A stretch of 64,000 nucleotides of DNA from Cryptomeria japonica (taxonomy: Eukaryota; Streptophyta; Pinopsida; Cupressales; Cupressaceae), in NCBI RefSeq assembly GCF_030272615.1, contig NW_026729340.1:31536-95535 (forward strand). Reading direction: 5' to 3'. Position numbers and translations under genes: made by a program. The stretch's first letter is position 1; each line of letters starts with the position of its first letter. The notes beneath the pieces are model-generated. The model made no database searches. It worked only from the letters and a program-made list of their open reading frames with translations, and had not been told where the DNA came from. Below, piece after piece: positions 31,011 to 42,500 of this stretch.

Positions 31011-32293
31011 TGTAAAGCAGAAAATCGCTGTCGAACCCTAGTTGGTCTCCCCTCTTCCAACTCCGAGGAGAGAGAAGGGAGGTTCGCTAGGATTCGATGG
31101 GTTTTCACTTAGGGGGAAGACTTTACATTCAAAAGAGGGGTTGAAACTCATAAGATTCAATCCCACACAATGTAAGATTGGATGCTAAATGAATTTCAAG
31201 GGTTTGGAAAGCAAGGCTACCCTCTTTTGTAAAGAATATTGATTAAGGAAATTAAGCTAAGAATGCATAGAAAGTCATAAAGATTCGCTTATAAACTGAG
31301 TTTAGGTTATAGGATGAAGCTGCGGACCTGGAATTAGCAGTAAAATGTCGATACGGCACTGTCCTGCAAATTTGAGAAAAAGTTGTCGGGATGATGGCGC
31401 CCGGTGCCACGGTCCTCCGAAAAATCCGCGAAACGAAGGGGGATCGGTTCGTCTTTGCACAAGGATTCCAAATCTTCAATCTCAGCCGCATACCTGCAAC
31501 CTACACACAGAAAAGCAAAGACGATTGGGGGGTTAGGGATTAGGGGTTTGCCTTTAGGTCAAACCTTGGTTTTGGAATTAACCAAGAAATGAGCAAGAGC
31601 TGTAAATGTAAATGACTGTAATGTAAAACAAGTACTAATACCTTGTTCTAAGGATGTTGGTATCCTTATGTGCAAAGGTTTAGATGTTGTATGTTGTAGT
31701 ATGTTGTAGCATGTAATAAGTGATCTCCTCTTCAATGGTTGAATCCTTGACTTGAATGCAACACTTAGCCTTGAATGGAGACTTGAAATGATCAATTGCT
31801 TGAATGCTTGAATGCTTGAGTATAGTTTCCACGCCTTTTCCCTCATATCGAATGAAAGAGGAAAATGTAGTTTATATACTTGTCAATTAGGGCTGATAGA
31901 CTAATTTTCCCGACCTTAGGCCGACCAGGGAAGTATATTTCCAAATTGCAATCAAAAAGACCCGATATCATTTAGAAAACCGGGCCCAAAATAGGACCCA
32001 GGGACCAGGGCGCTGGGCGCCATGGTCCTGGAGGACCAGGGCGCTGGGCGCCTTGGTCCTGAGGGACCAGGGCGCTGGGCGCCCTGGTCCTGAGGGACCA
32101 GGGCGCTGGGCGCTCTGGTCCCACCTCCGGGACAGCGGGGTGCAAAGGAGGTTCAGGCCAGGGTGCATGAAAAATGCAGTTTTCAGTGTCGTGAGCAAGT
32201 TTTGGGGTCTCCATTCAGGTTGCGTGTTGCGTCGCCATCGTGAAGACCGAAATGCAGTCGAAATTGCAAGTGTCGCAATTTTAGGACGCTACA
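31011..32293 (-). repeat. Element 6 5' LTR
   Basis: 1283 bp; 31 bp longer than its partner because it has four, not three, copies of the ACCAGGGCGCTGGGCGCC minisatellite unit (about 32000-32122). The ends match the 3' LTR and the AATCT duplication follows at 32294. Confidence 0.93.
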
Positions 32294-32298
32294 AATCT

Positions 32299-33034
32299 AT
32301 TGGATCTAGGCATATTGTTTTGAAAATAAGGAAAATTGTTGTAGGCCTTGCTTCTACACACATTAGCAGTATGTCCTTCTTTGAGACAATTAAAGCAAAC
32401 AGGTTTAAATTTTTGCTTACCTTTTCCTTTGGATGTCAGTTGCTTCTTTGATGTTGCTTTTGTTCTAGAGGTCTCACTTTCCTCATATCTAGAGAAACCA
32501 AGTCTAGTGGTATTCTTTATTGGCTTTGCTAATTCTAGCTTAGCAGTACTTTGATTGAATTTGGCAAGTATCTCCTTTGACTCAGTAAGCTCTTGGAAAT
32601 AGCAGCAATAGATTCCATCAAGGTTGCATTCTTAGAAATAGCCATGTTTAGTTCACCTTGCATTTCTTCTTTTTCCACTTTACTCTCTTGAAGATGAGTG
32701 GTAAGGGTATTGATTTCTTGCTTCAGCTTGGAGATCTGTGTTTTACCAGATCTTCAGCTTTCCTCCTGTTCTCAAGCTCCTGACTCATTCTGATAGTCAG
32801 TCCTTCCAATTCTCTTCTCAGGTTGGCTTTAGATTCATTCAATTTTTCAACTTCTTCAACTAGGGCATCCATGTCTGCTTCATCAGAAGAGCTATTTTCA
32901 GTGAGTTCCATCAGTTTCTCAGCATGCTCTCTTCTTTTGGCCAAAGAGACTATATATTTGACTTTGAGTTCATCATAGGCTCTCTCAGTTTGAGTGAGAT
33001 GATGAGTAAGTTCCCTCACATTGTACTCCCCCAT
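32299..33034 (-). pseudogene. Element 2 ORF1, 5' part (coiled coil and zinc knuckle 1)
   Basis: ATG at 33034 (MGEYNVRELTHHLTQTE), chosen as the first ATG after the primer site. Codons 1-105 are strongly coiled-coil-like (Leu/Glu/Lys heptads, EEVEKLNESKANLRRELEGL). A frame change near 32740 is followed by more coiled coil and a basic KKQLTSKGKGKQKFK stretch, then the first knuckle, CFNCLKEGHTANVC. The frame runs up to the AATCT target site of element 6 and resumes at 24387. Same domain order as ORF1 of element 1. Confidence 0.8.
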
Positions 33035-33070
33035 ATCTCCTTCCAAGTGGTTGGACTTATAGAAAGATTG

Positions 33071-33082
33071 GCTCTGATACCA
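33071..33082 (-). promoter_or_regulatory. Primer binding site, element 2
   Basis: GCTCTGATACCA on the plus strand, the complement of TGGTATCAGAGC, 2 bp from the LTR end at 33085. Confidence 0.92.
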
Positions 33083-33084
33083 AT

Positions 33085-34256
33085 TGATGAATACTAAGAG
33101 GGGGGGGTGAATTAGTATACCAAAAAATACTATAAACAAACTTTTAAACAATTTAGCAGATAACCGGTACAACAGATTCACTAATAAACTGGTTAAGATA
33201 AATGCAAACTAAATAGAAAACAAAGCATTCACCCACAAGAGCACAATCACCATAACACAATATGTTTGACGTGGAAACCCAAATGGGAAAAACCACGGTG
33301 AGCAAAAACTAACAAGTAACTAGCTCCAGAATAGAAACTAGACTGGTTAAGGTCATACGATATTCTTCACTAGAACAGATCCTGTCAGGAATCTAGATCT
33401 CTATTAGGAGATAAGTCATGTTAAAGACTACCTTGTTACAGGATTTTAGATCCATGTTTGTGAACCACCTTGTTAGAGGATTTACAAAGGCGTTTCTAGG
33501 CCTACCCGGTTAAGGGTTTCAAACTTGTCGAAGATATTAGTAATAAACAAATGAATGATCTAGACAATAGCACAATATGCTTAATTAGATCCTTGTCAGC
33601 TCATTGTTAACGCATTTCAGCATTACTTCAGTCTTCAATATCTCCACACTATCTTTTCACACAGAACTAATATGCTCTACAATGATCACACATAACCTTT
33701 TCTATCACACATCTCTCACATGCAAACCCTATACATGATGTCCTTATAAAGGAAATTGATTTCATGTCGGTCCAATAGAATTAGACTACAAGTTCTTAGG
33801 TTCAGTGCATCTAGACACATTTGGTAACACGACACAAAATCACCACCAAAGTGTCGGTGGATGATAACTCATCACACATTACAGAAATACCGGTTAGTAA
33901 CTCAGCACAGAGTAATATTGGCTAATACAATATGCTGATTACCGGTTGTCAAAAATGAAGACTGGTAGATCATAGTGTTCCGATCAAAAGTTAACTACCG
34001 CTTGGGTCCTTCGTATCACTTGTGATCCTTGAACCGCTTGGGGTCTCCATACCACTTCAGCTCTTCAGTCAATTTGTGACCAGTAAACATCTTCTGCAAA
34101 ATACCGATAGTCTAAAGACTATACATTCAATAATACACAATACCAGTTGGAACAATTATCGATTGAGCATAACTCATACATCAAGAAATTGTGTGTCCAT
34201 CATCAAGAAAGTGTGTGTCCATCAATGACAATCAAAACATCATCAAAATACCAACA
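33085..34256 (-). repeat. Element 2 5' LTR
   Basis: 1172 bp, TGTTGGTATT to GTATTCATCA on the minus strand, close in length to the element 1 LTR. Contains the C-rich box at about 33094-33113 and a GTGGAAACCCAAATGGGAAA block (33272-33291) that also occurs in the LTR of element 5 (complement, near 47670-47693). Confidence 0.9.
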
Positions 34257-36597
34257 CATACAACCATATCGTTATTCTGCCAAAATCATTACTCAACCTA
34301 AACTTCATCATTTCCATCCATCATCCATCATTATTTGCATCAATTAATCATGGAGCATAATTGAGTATTTGAAAACATCATCGAGTGCATATAAAATCAA
34401 GGAATAATCAAATCGAAGCGGACATTTTGGTTTGCATTTGTGTTATCATCTTATGCTTATTTTGATTTTATTATTCTAATCCTGAGGTGTATGATGTTTT
34501 GTGTTTGCTTGGTTATTTAGTTTGTCTTTTATCCCTTCATATTTGCACACATTTTTCATTACACATTTTCTGGCACACCCGGTGAGACCCACTTCATGGG
34601 TCTTTTGTCGTTTAAGTGTGTTTTTGATAGATATTGAGCACTTGTAGGCAAAAATGCAAATCTACATGTGGATGTCCACCTCGATGGAAGTCTATTTTTG
34701 TCGATCTCGAAGTTTAGCGAAATAGTGGGTTCTCTTCCATAAACGATGGGCGGGAACATGCTATCACATTTGTACGAAAGGTATAAATTCTCATCAGTTT
34801 TGCTCTCAAGAATTTGTAAATGTTTTTTTGCATTTCTTACATAGTATCGGGTTTGAATTGTTAAATAGTGGATTCACATTTTATCTTTTCAAGTTTATAT
34901 CTGCACTGTGAAATAGCGGGTTTTCTATAGGAAGTAGCGGGTTCGTGTTTTCCCTTCATTAAAATAGTGGGTTTGTACTATGAAATAGTGGGTTCGCACA
35001 ATTATCATTTATGTCAATTTTCTAAGATGCTATTTTTTGACTAATCAGCTAACTTGCATGTTGTTGTATGATTTTGTTAACATGGGTGCAATAAATCGAG
35101 CGATAAGAAGACCCCCATGCTTCTAAATACTAATGGTTTGTTGTAGGACTGGTAAAGAAGAGGTTTTGCTAAGACAATTGTTATTTCCTTTATTGCATTT
35201 CATTTTTTGCATCTTGTGTCTTTTGTTACTTAGGCACACTTCAATTCAATTAAAGGAAATGAACACCATGTCTTTCATTTTTGGCACACTTGTGCATGTG
35301 TAGGGAGATCCTACTGCTAACACACACTATCCTCTCCCTTTGTCTCTCATGGTTGTAGGTGCAAAAGAAAAGTGTTAGTGACACTCGATTTTATTTTCTA
35401 AGTAGGAGGGCATGTCCCCCCGAGTAGCCCATAAGTCCAAGTAAGGGGAGAATGACCCAAATAGTATTTTCTTTCAGTCTGCAATCAACAGGTGTCATTG
35501 TGTCAAACCGATGATTTCCCTTAGTATCATTATGCAAATACCTTTGTGGTCTTGATGGAAGTCAAAATTTCCTGGTGGTTGTGTGATAGATGAGTAAAAT
35601 CTATGTTCTACAAGCTGGGATATCTCTTAAATGAGCTAGCCACCGCATGTATGACCACCAGTTTAACCCTGGGAGTTCCCCCACTATGAACCAAATTGTT
35701 TTAGTAGCGCAAACCCTTCTATTTGTTGACTTAGGAATTGTGATATGTGCATGTCTAAGACACCCTTCATGTACTCCTCAACTTGAGATAGAGATTCCTT
35801 GGGAGGTGATTACCCTTAGAATTTGAATCTTGGTATGCTCGAGATGTGTGTGTCGTGGGTGGAGCCAGTGCTGCCAAGCCTCTATCTATCTAATTGAATG
35901 TGGTATTCTGGGCTACGAGATTCAAAAAGTATTGTCCTTTGACTATCCTACGAAGTGTATGAGTATTTATTATATTCTATCATTCATATGTGTTTGTTGT
36001 ATTTGTGTCATAACGATCTTTTGTCAAAATCATTATTAGTCATCAAACACATCACATTTCATAGAGTCCTAGTTGTTGTTGTTGTTGTCCTGCAACGGGT
36101 TTTAGTGAGAATGCCTCTGTTTTGAGCTAGATTGACATACTTAGTGTATTCACTATCATTTGAACTCTTTCAAGCTTGATTTGAACACCCGTGGGTTCGT
36201 TCTTTACTTTGGCAGGTTCATTTTTGGTTTTGCCTGTCATCTTAGTCATTGATCCTTTAGCGGGTTTGCATCTAGGTCTAGCGGGTTTGCACCATGGTCC
36301 GGTGGGTTCACTGTCAATTTTTCCTATCATCTCATTCATTTATCCTCTAATGGGTTTGCACCCTGGTGCAACGGGTTCATTGTCTATCTCACCTGCCTCA
36401 GTTATTGATCCTCTAGTGGGTTTGAACCTAGGTCTAGTGGGATTGCACCATGATCTAGCAAGCTAGCCATCATCCTCACCTATCATTTTAGTCTTTTATG
36501 CTATAGCAGGTTTGCACCTAGGTCTAGTGGGTTTGATCCAAACTATGGCAGGTTCGTCTCTTCCTTTAGTGGATTTGATCCTTAATGTCTGGTTATG
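34257..36597 (+). other. Gypsy-like leader debris and GTGGGTTTGCACC minisatellite
   Basis: TTTCTGGCACACCCGGTGAG at about 34565-34584 looks like the primer-site and leader start of a Ty3/gypsy element, which would make 34262-34562 an LTR end; this is weak. From 34730 to 36570 the motif RGYGGGTTYGCAC recurs many times, clearest at 36180-36570, where units of about 70-95 bp (ATTGATCCTCTAGTGGGTTT...) are repeated four to five times with heavy divergence. No ORF recognised. Confidence 0.45.
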
Positions 36598-39348
36598 TGT
36601 GAGGCCCTACCCCGACTCAGTTTGACATTTTCAGTTATTTGCATATTGAGACTATTATGGATGCTTTATTTTATGTTTTATGGACTTACAAATTATATGA
36701 TTCCATGATTTGGATCACATTGACATATGTTGATGCTTTATTTTATGCATGATGATTATGAAACTATATATATGTTGCTAGAATAGAATTATTTTGAAAT
36801 GGTGAATATCATTATTGGAATTGCAGGACTTCTTTTTGATGATAGAAAAATGATGCTTAATTATGGAAGGTTCAATTTTGGAAAATTAAGTTAATTGCTT
36901 TTGTGAAATTGAATTTGAACAAATGAGATATTGAATTATTGTTGCCAAATGTATGAGTGTTTGATGTGCAATGAAATTCATGTATTTGATTATGTATAAT
37001 TGTGATTATTTGGAATTACTAATGTGTTAATTGAGATGCGCATGAAAATTATCCATGTGACCATGGAATTTATATGGAGAACCAAACCTAGACCAATGTG
37101 CGTTTGTTAAGCCGGGAGTTGTCTATTTCGAGAGACAACACCCCATTTGTAATGTATTTTATTTGTGAAGTGTATGATGCTTGAGTGTTAAAATTAATTT
37201 ATATGTATATGTGTAATCCTACAAGAGACAAATTCCATGTGTGATTGTTATATTGTATTTTTATGGTGTCATTTGACACATGTGTTGATTAGTTTCATTG
37301 ATTTTGACTTGTCTCTTGGAGGGAGTTTTGTTCTACCAAAGCCATTCAAAAACATGAGTGTGGTCCCAAATTTGCCTTGGGTAGGGAGTCTTGGGAGTGG
37401 TCAACTCAAGTTTGACCCGCACATAAACTTCAGTTGGGTTTCTAAAGGGTTAGATGGACTCCTAGGGTCAGTTTTAAGGTTTTTCCAAAGGTCCAAAGGG
37501 TATACCTATGGGTTAGGGGTATTTTGAAACATGTGGCTTCTCCCATGTGACTATTTAGTCACCCCAAAAAGTGGTGTTTCCAAGATGAACGAAAATTCAA
37601 CTTAGAAAGTTCCTCCTAGGATAGACAACCTTCCCTTTTGATATGAAACTCTCTTCCCCATCTTCTCTCACCTTTTCCCTTTCCAATTTTAGTAATGTGT
37701 AAGAGTTTGGGAAGGGCAACCAAAGGGAACTCTCACCTCACCCAAGGGGTTGGGAAGTGTGTGAGAGGCCTTCTTAGGCAAGAATTGGAGACTTAGTGAG
37801 TAATCACCCACTCTCCATTTTTGGAGATTATGCTTGTTTTTTTGAAAATTAGTAGTAGAATAGAACTTTTGGTGGAATTTGGAGAAAAGTTTGTGTGGAA
37901 TTGGGCAGCTCATCCCCAACTAATTTTAGCATACCTATTGGCAGAATAAGGTTGGTTTTTATCTCCTCTTGTTTATGTTGTTTATGTTGTTTTGTTGAAG
38001 AAAAGAGATGCTTGTAAAGAAAGTGTTTTATGAAGTTTTTGTTGAAGTAAAGAATGTGTAGTTTCATTTCCATGTGTTTTGTTTTGTGTTCTTGTTGTTT
38101 TTGGGAGTGACCAAGATCTCCTACTCTTGGGAGGGTAGGAAGATCTTGGGGTGGAAGGAGTATGACAGCCTTGGGTGAGAGGCTCTCCTTATGGAGAGTG
38201 ATCTCAAGGGTGTCCTTTGTGACCCTTGTTGCATAGCCTTGTGTATGCATTTGGGGGTCATAAGGGGAGCAAATATGGCCTTGAGCCTTTTGGGGGGCAT
38301 ACGGAATGTGGAAGTATTTTGTTGCATTTGTATTGCCATGAGGTGGCTTGTGTTGTATTTGGCTTGCAATCTCCCCATTGGTACTTGGTCCACTTCCACC
38401 CGTGGAAGAATCATCACGAATGTGGTGAAAGTGTAACTTGGGATGGGAAATTTGTATGTTGAGTGTCTTCCTATGTTTGTTGTGGAGTTTGCTTGTTTGT
38501 AACCTGTCTAGTGCTTGGTTCTCCAAGCTCGGGGGTGGCTTCTAGTAAGCCTAGGCTGGGAGGTGAGCTCTCCATGGTCAAAGTTGTATTTTATTGCAAG
38601 TTGCATGGGATGGGAAAAGAGAGATTAAAGAGCTATGTTGCTGTTTTATGTTGCAGAAAAAGTTAAAAGACAATGTATTCACTATTGAAGTTTGTAAAGG
38701 AAAAAAAAAAGTGAGCTAGATTGTGTTTATTACAAGGAGAGAAGAATTATGTATTCAATATTAGCTTGTAAAAGAAAGAGAAAGTCATTGTTGTGTTTAT
38801 TTTCCAAAAAAGTAAAGCAATGTATTTCTATTACCATGGAAAGGAAAATGTAGTTGTTTTATTTTCAAAACCCCTTTGTAACCATGCTTATTTGTATCTA
38901 CATCTGTTAATGAAATACATAATATTTTTCCTACTTTGGTAGTTTTGCAAAAAGAGAAAGAAATTTGTTAGTTGCATTTAAATCTTCATGTTTTTCATTA
39001 AAAAAAAAAAGTAATATAGTTATAGATGCACTTTTGTGTAAACTGAAATTAAAATTAGTTGTGGCTCCATATTTCTTAAAGCTAAATATGCTGCTGCAAA
39101 TTTTAATTAAATCTATATTATTTTTCCATTCAGGCTGAGATGAAGCTTATGCTAGTTAGTCTATTTCTTTATCAAAAAAAAACTTGCATCTAGTCTTAGT
39201 TTATTTGGCAAAAAAAAAAAAGAGAATACATTTTATGCATTTAAGTGATATTCTGAAAATCTGTTCATTTTTTAAAAAAAGCTAAGAGAAAAAACAGTTA
39301 TGTATATTTTTACTAAATCTTGTTGCATCTACTTTTGTAAAAATATAA

Positions 39349-39405
<57 letters not shown>

Positions 39406-39489
39406 TATATAAATATACATATATATATTTTTATGTACAAATAATTCTGTTCGTGCTTCATAAGGGAATCATTGCATGCTAATCCATTA

Positions 39490-39573
<84 letters not shown>

Positions 39574-40846
39574 CATATTTTTATGAATGAAAGTTTAAAA
39601 AAAAAAAAGTTACATATTAAAACCTTCGCCCGGAAATGGGTTTGAGTTTTTTTTTTTTTTAAATTTTTTTTTGTTGCAAACGCAGAGGGGCCGCAGCCTT
39701 GGGCGGCGGCGCCCGCAGCCCGCGGAATCCCGCCGACTGTGGGCGGCGTCGTCCGCAGTCTGCGGGAGCCGCAGCCTGTGGGCGGCGCCGTCCGCAAGCG
39801 GCGGTGCCTCGCGCTACCGGCACTCCCCCCCGCTCCGCCTCCTCCTTCCTCCCCACGCCGCGGTGTAAACACAAACCCCGCTCTGCCATTTCGCTCCACC
39901 CTCTCCCCTCCTCCGCTCGGCCCTCCCTTCGCCCATCCGCCACGGAAAAGTTAGCCAAAAAAAAAGGGGGTCCGGTTCTTGGGTTCAGCCCTGCGCGTGC
40001 CGCTTCCCTTGGTCGTCATTCCTTCACCTACACACACACAACACAAGAAATGAAGGGAAAACAAAAAAAAATAGATGATAAAAAACTTGCCCTAACCCTA
40101 GTTTCGGGTTAGGGCAACACATGCATAGAATTTTAAAATAAGCATGTGTGTGTGGAGGGGGGGGGAATATTTAAAAGGGATAATTTAAATAATAGAGTAA
40201 AAGCCCAAACTCCCCCTTTGAATATATTCATTAACTTATAGATAAAATATATAAGTAAGTAAATAAAGATATAAAAATAAAAGTAGGATAATTTTAATAT
40301 CTATTTGGATTAGATTTGTTAGTTGTAAAATAAGTTTGTATATTTTTTTAAAAAAATATTGACAAATGTGGAAGGAATTTTTAATAAGGTAATTTTACAG
40401 ACTTAGGTAGATTAGACTCAAAAAAGGGGTATAAACATAATGATATTGTAGGGCAAGAGGGCCATTTAAGCGTAAATTATATCGTATTTTAAATTCATGG
40501 GGATTTTATTTTAATAAGGTGTTCTAATAACTAGGACAATTAAATTTAGAACCTAGGTGGTTAAGAAAGATAAGAAAAATTTTAGATCATTTAAATTGAG
40601 ATTATTTCGTTAGGCTTGAGATTTTAATTTATTATTAACGGAGATTAGTGATAACCTTTTTGGGAGAAATATTAGCCCTTCGAAGACTTAGTTAAACTTT
40701 ATCCCTAATTGAATTTAATTACTTGAATTACACAAATGTAGTTAAGATCAAACAAAGTTGCATTATATTAATTAAGTAAGTCGTTAATTAGTTAAGTATT
40801 TAAAAAAAAAAAAATTTCCGTTTGTGCCCAAAAGTTGGGCATGACA
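36598..40846 (+). repeat. Putative 4.2-kb LTR of a Ty3/gypsy element
   Basis: The right end is firm: GGGCATGACA at 40837-40846, 3 bp before a primer site. The left end is proposed at TGTGAGGCCC (36598), which forms an 8/10 imperfect inverted repeat with the right end; no second LTR is in the window to prove it. Inside: (CA)n/(TA)n microsatellites at 39350-39575 and a GC-rich island at 39675-39835 made of three diverged units (GGGCGGCG...CCGCAG). Long open frames in this stretch are antisense or low complexity. Confidence 0.55.
39340..39575. repeat. Microsatellites (AC)n and (AT)n
   Basis: (AC)n at 39349-39368, then (AT)n tracts at 39369-39410, 39497-39520 and 39521-39568. Pure dinucleotide runs; frames across them are artefacts. 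Confidence 0.95.
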
Positions 40847-40849
40847 TTT

Positions 40850-40861
40850 TGGTATCAGAGC
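40850..40861 (+). promoter_or_regulatory. Primer binding site, gypsy element at 36598
   Basis: TGGTATCAGAGC, 3 bp after the LTR end GGGCATGACA. Confidence 0.88.
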
Positions 40862-41018
40862 GAGGTTGCCAACACTAGGAACCTTACTCCATTACGTTTC
40901 GCTATAATTATTTAATTAATTAAATTGTAATTATTTCTATTATATTTATTTTTTTTAAATTAGTTAAAATATTTTCTCCTAAAATAGTTATTTATTTCAT
41001 TTTATTTTCTTAAAGAGG

Positions 41019-42500
41019 ATGCCTCCAACTACGCGACAAGCTCGCAAACGTGGTAGAGGCCCTAGGCGTGAACACATGGCACACGAAGAGGTCATCAGGG
41101 AGGAATCGGTTCAGGAAGTGAACCCAGCAGCTCCTCCCAAACGATCAGTTGACCCAAACCAAGACATCTTGGTAGCTCTTTAGAACCTGATTGGCCTAGT
41201 TCAGGATAGGCTTCCGGCAGTAGATCACAATGTTGAGAACCAGAACTCAGGAAGTCATAGAACAGTAGAACGGGAATGGAGTAGGAGCCCACCTCCTAAT
41301 CCCGTAGAGAGTCAGGCTAGGCATGAGCCCGAACCCATTCACCTACCAACACCACCTCCAGCCGTAGCACCAGTGTATATTGAGAGGGCACGTCGAGATC
41401 CAGGGGATCTAATCAGAGAGGTTATGCGTCTTCAGCCACCATCCTTTGGGGGATCTACCGACGGGGTAGAGGTAGAGGCATGGCTTTTAAGCCTAGATAG
41501 GTGCTTTGCATTGCGCTCTTATGAGAGCAATCTAAAAGCACGTGCAGCGGTTCACCTATTGCGAGGAACAGCCTCCACATGGTGGAGACAGGAAGAATAT
41601 AAGTGTGGCTTAGAGATAGAGACCCTCACTTGGGAGATTTTCATAGAGAGATTCAGGGAGAGGTACTTATCAGAACATTTCAGACAGCGTAGAGTGGATG
41701 AGTTTCATGACCTCCAGCAGAAGGGTCTTTCAGTGACCCAGTATGAGAACAAGTTCTTTGAACTCTTACCTTATGTAGACTACCTGAAAGATGAAAATCT
41801 TCTCATCAACCGATTTATCAGAGGATTGAATTCCGGCATAGCAGGACTAGTGAGAATGGCCGCTCCAGGGAGCCTCCGGGTTGCCGTGGAGAAGGCTTTG
41901 ATAGCCGAGGAGATTCAGGCCAGACCACAAGACTCGAAGGATCGGTTCCAGAACCGTAACCCTTCACTACAGACTTATGGGTTTCAGAAACCCCATTGGA
42001 AAGGTAACAATAGGCACTCATCGGGGTTCTCCAAACCCCCTCCTCCGCAGCAATCACAGCAAAACCAGAGGCAAAGGCCTCCGCAGAGTCAGTACGGCAC
42101 GAAGCCCAAGCAGTGGCAGTCACAGGGTTAGAGGCGAGATCAGAGATCTCAGGCTCCTTACACACCTCCGGCGAGGACTCAGCAGTCCTCTAGAGGTGGG
42201 TACAGTGGTTCTAGTAGGACAGGGGGACAGTCTTTCTCCAGACCACAGGGAGTGCAGTTTCAGGCACGTGGCGCTTGCTTCACATGTGGAGCCATGGGAC
42301 ACATGGCGAGAGAGTGTCCTCAGGGTCAGATGGCAGGGAATCAGAGGATGGCAACATCAGAGCCGACAGTTGGGGATATGGGCAAGTCCCATAGGGTCTT
42401 CGCAACGGTTGACAACCACCAGGCAGAGCATCAGGCCACGGTTATTGAGGTAGCAGGTATGATCAGAGGTAGCAGTGTATCTATATTATTTGATTCAGGA
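41019..42500 (+). pseudogene. gag: Ty3/gypsy Gag and start of protease, truncated by gap 2, two TAG stops
   Basis: ATG at 41019 (MPPTTRQARKRGRGPRR). One frame continues to the gap with TAG stops at 41181 and 42129. Codons about 130-290 are a retrotransposon Gag core: PPSFGGSTDGVEVEAWLLSL, HLLRGTASTWWRQEE, FRERYLSEHFRQRRVDEF and GLSVTQYENKFFEL. A Gln/Pro/Ser-rich linker precedes one zinc knuckle, CFTCGAMGHMAREC. The final residues, SVSILFDSG, are the start of the aspartic protease active site with the canonical D-S-G. The chromovirus-like Gag-Pro order suggests that the rest of pol lies in the unsequenced gap. Confidence 0.88.

Larger units (their letters stand above)
24393..32293 (-). mobile_element. 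Element 6: young non-autonomous Ty3/gypsy-type element (Gag plus protease-like ORF only)
   Basis: A 7901-bp element in minus orientation, inserted in ORF1 of element 2, with perfect AATCT duplications and LTRs of 1252 and 1283 bp. The LTRs differ by about 15 substitutions, all transitions, plus one 31-bp minisatellite unit, so this is the youngest insertion in the window. Internal order: primer site, a leader of 1.2 kb, gag, a protease-like ORF with a long extension, 0.7 kb non-coding, polypurine tract. Reverse transcriptase, RNase H and integrase are absent. The CHFHRQPGHDTEKCFSLKGK zinc-finger context is typical of the Tat/Athila branch of Ty3/gypsy. Confidence 0.9.
19769..34256 (-). mobile_element. 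Element 2: second two-ORF, pol-less LTR retrotransposon, interrupted by element 6
   Basis: Reads right to left: 5' LTR (33085-34256), primer site, ORF1 (33034 to 23931, split), ORF2 (23442 to 20224), three polypurine tracts, and a 3' LTR that is cut off after 275 bp (20043-19769). Removing the 7.9-kb nested element gives an element of about 6.6 kb. The gene order, ORF1 knuckles, ORF2 motifs and primer site match element 1, but the nucleotide sequences are not alignable over most of their length, so these are distinct families of one lineage. No pol domains were found. The target duplication cannot be checked because the 3' end is lost; CATAC (34257-34261) would be the right-hand copy. Confidence 0.85.

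Noticed and set aside
37237-38666. Several 60-225 codon frames in the long LTR
   Set aside because: Overlapping on both strands, no motifs, and within a repeat bounded by a primer site.
39282-40112. Arg/Ala/Pro-rich frames on both strands
   Set aside because: GC-rich minisatellite and dinucleotide repeats inside a putative LTR; no domain and no codon pattern.
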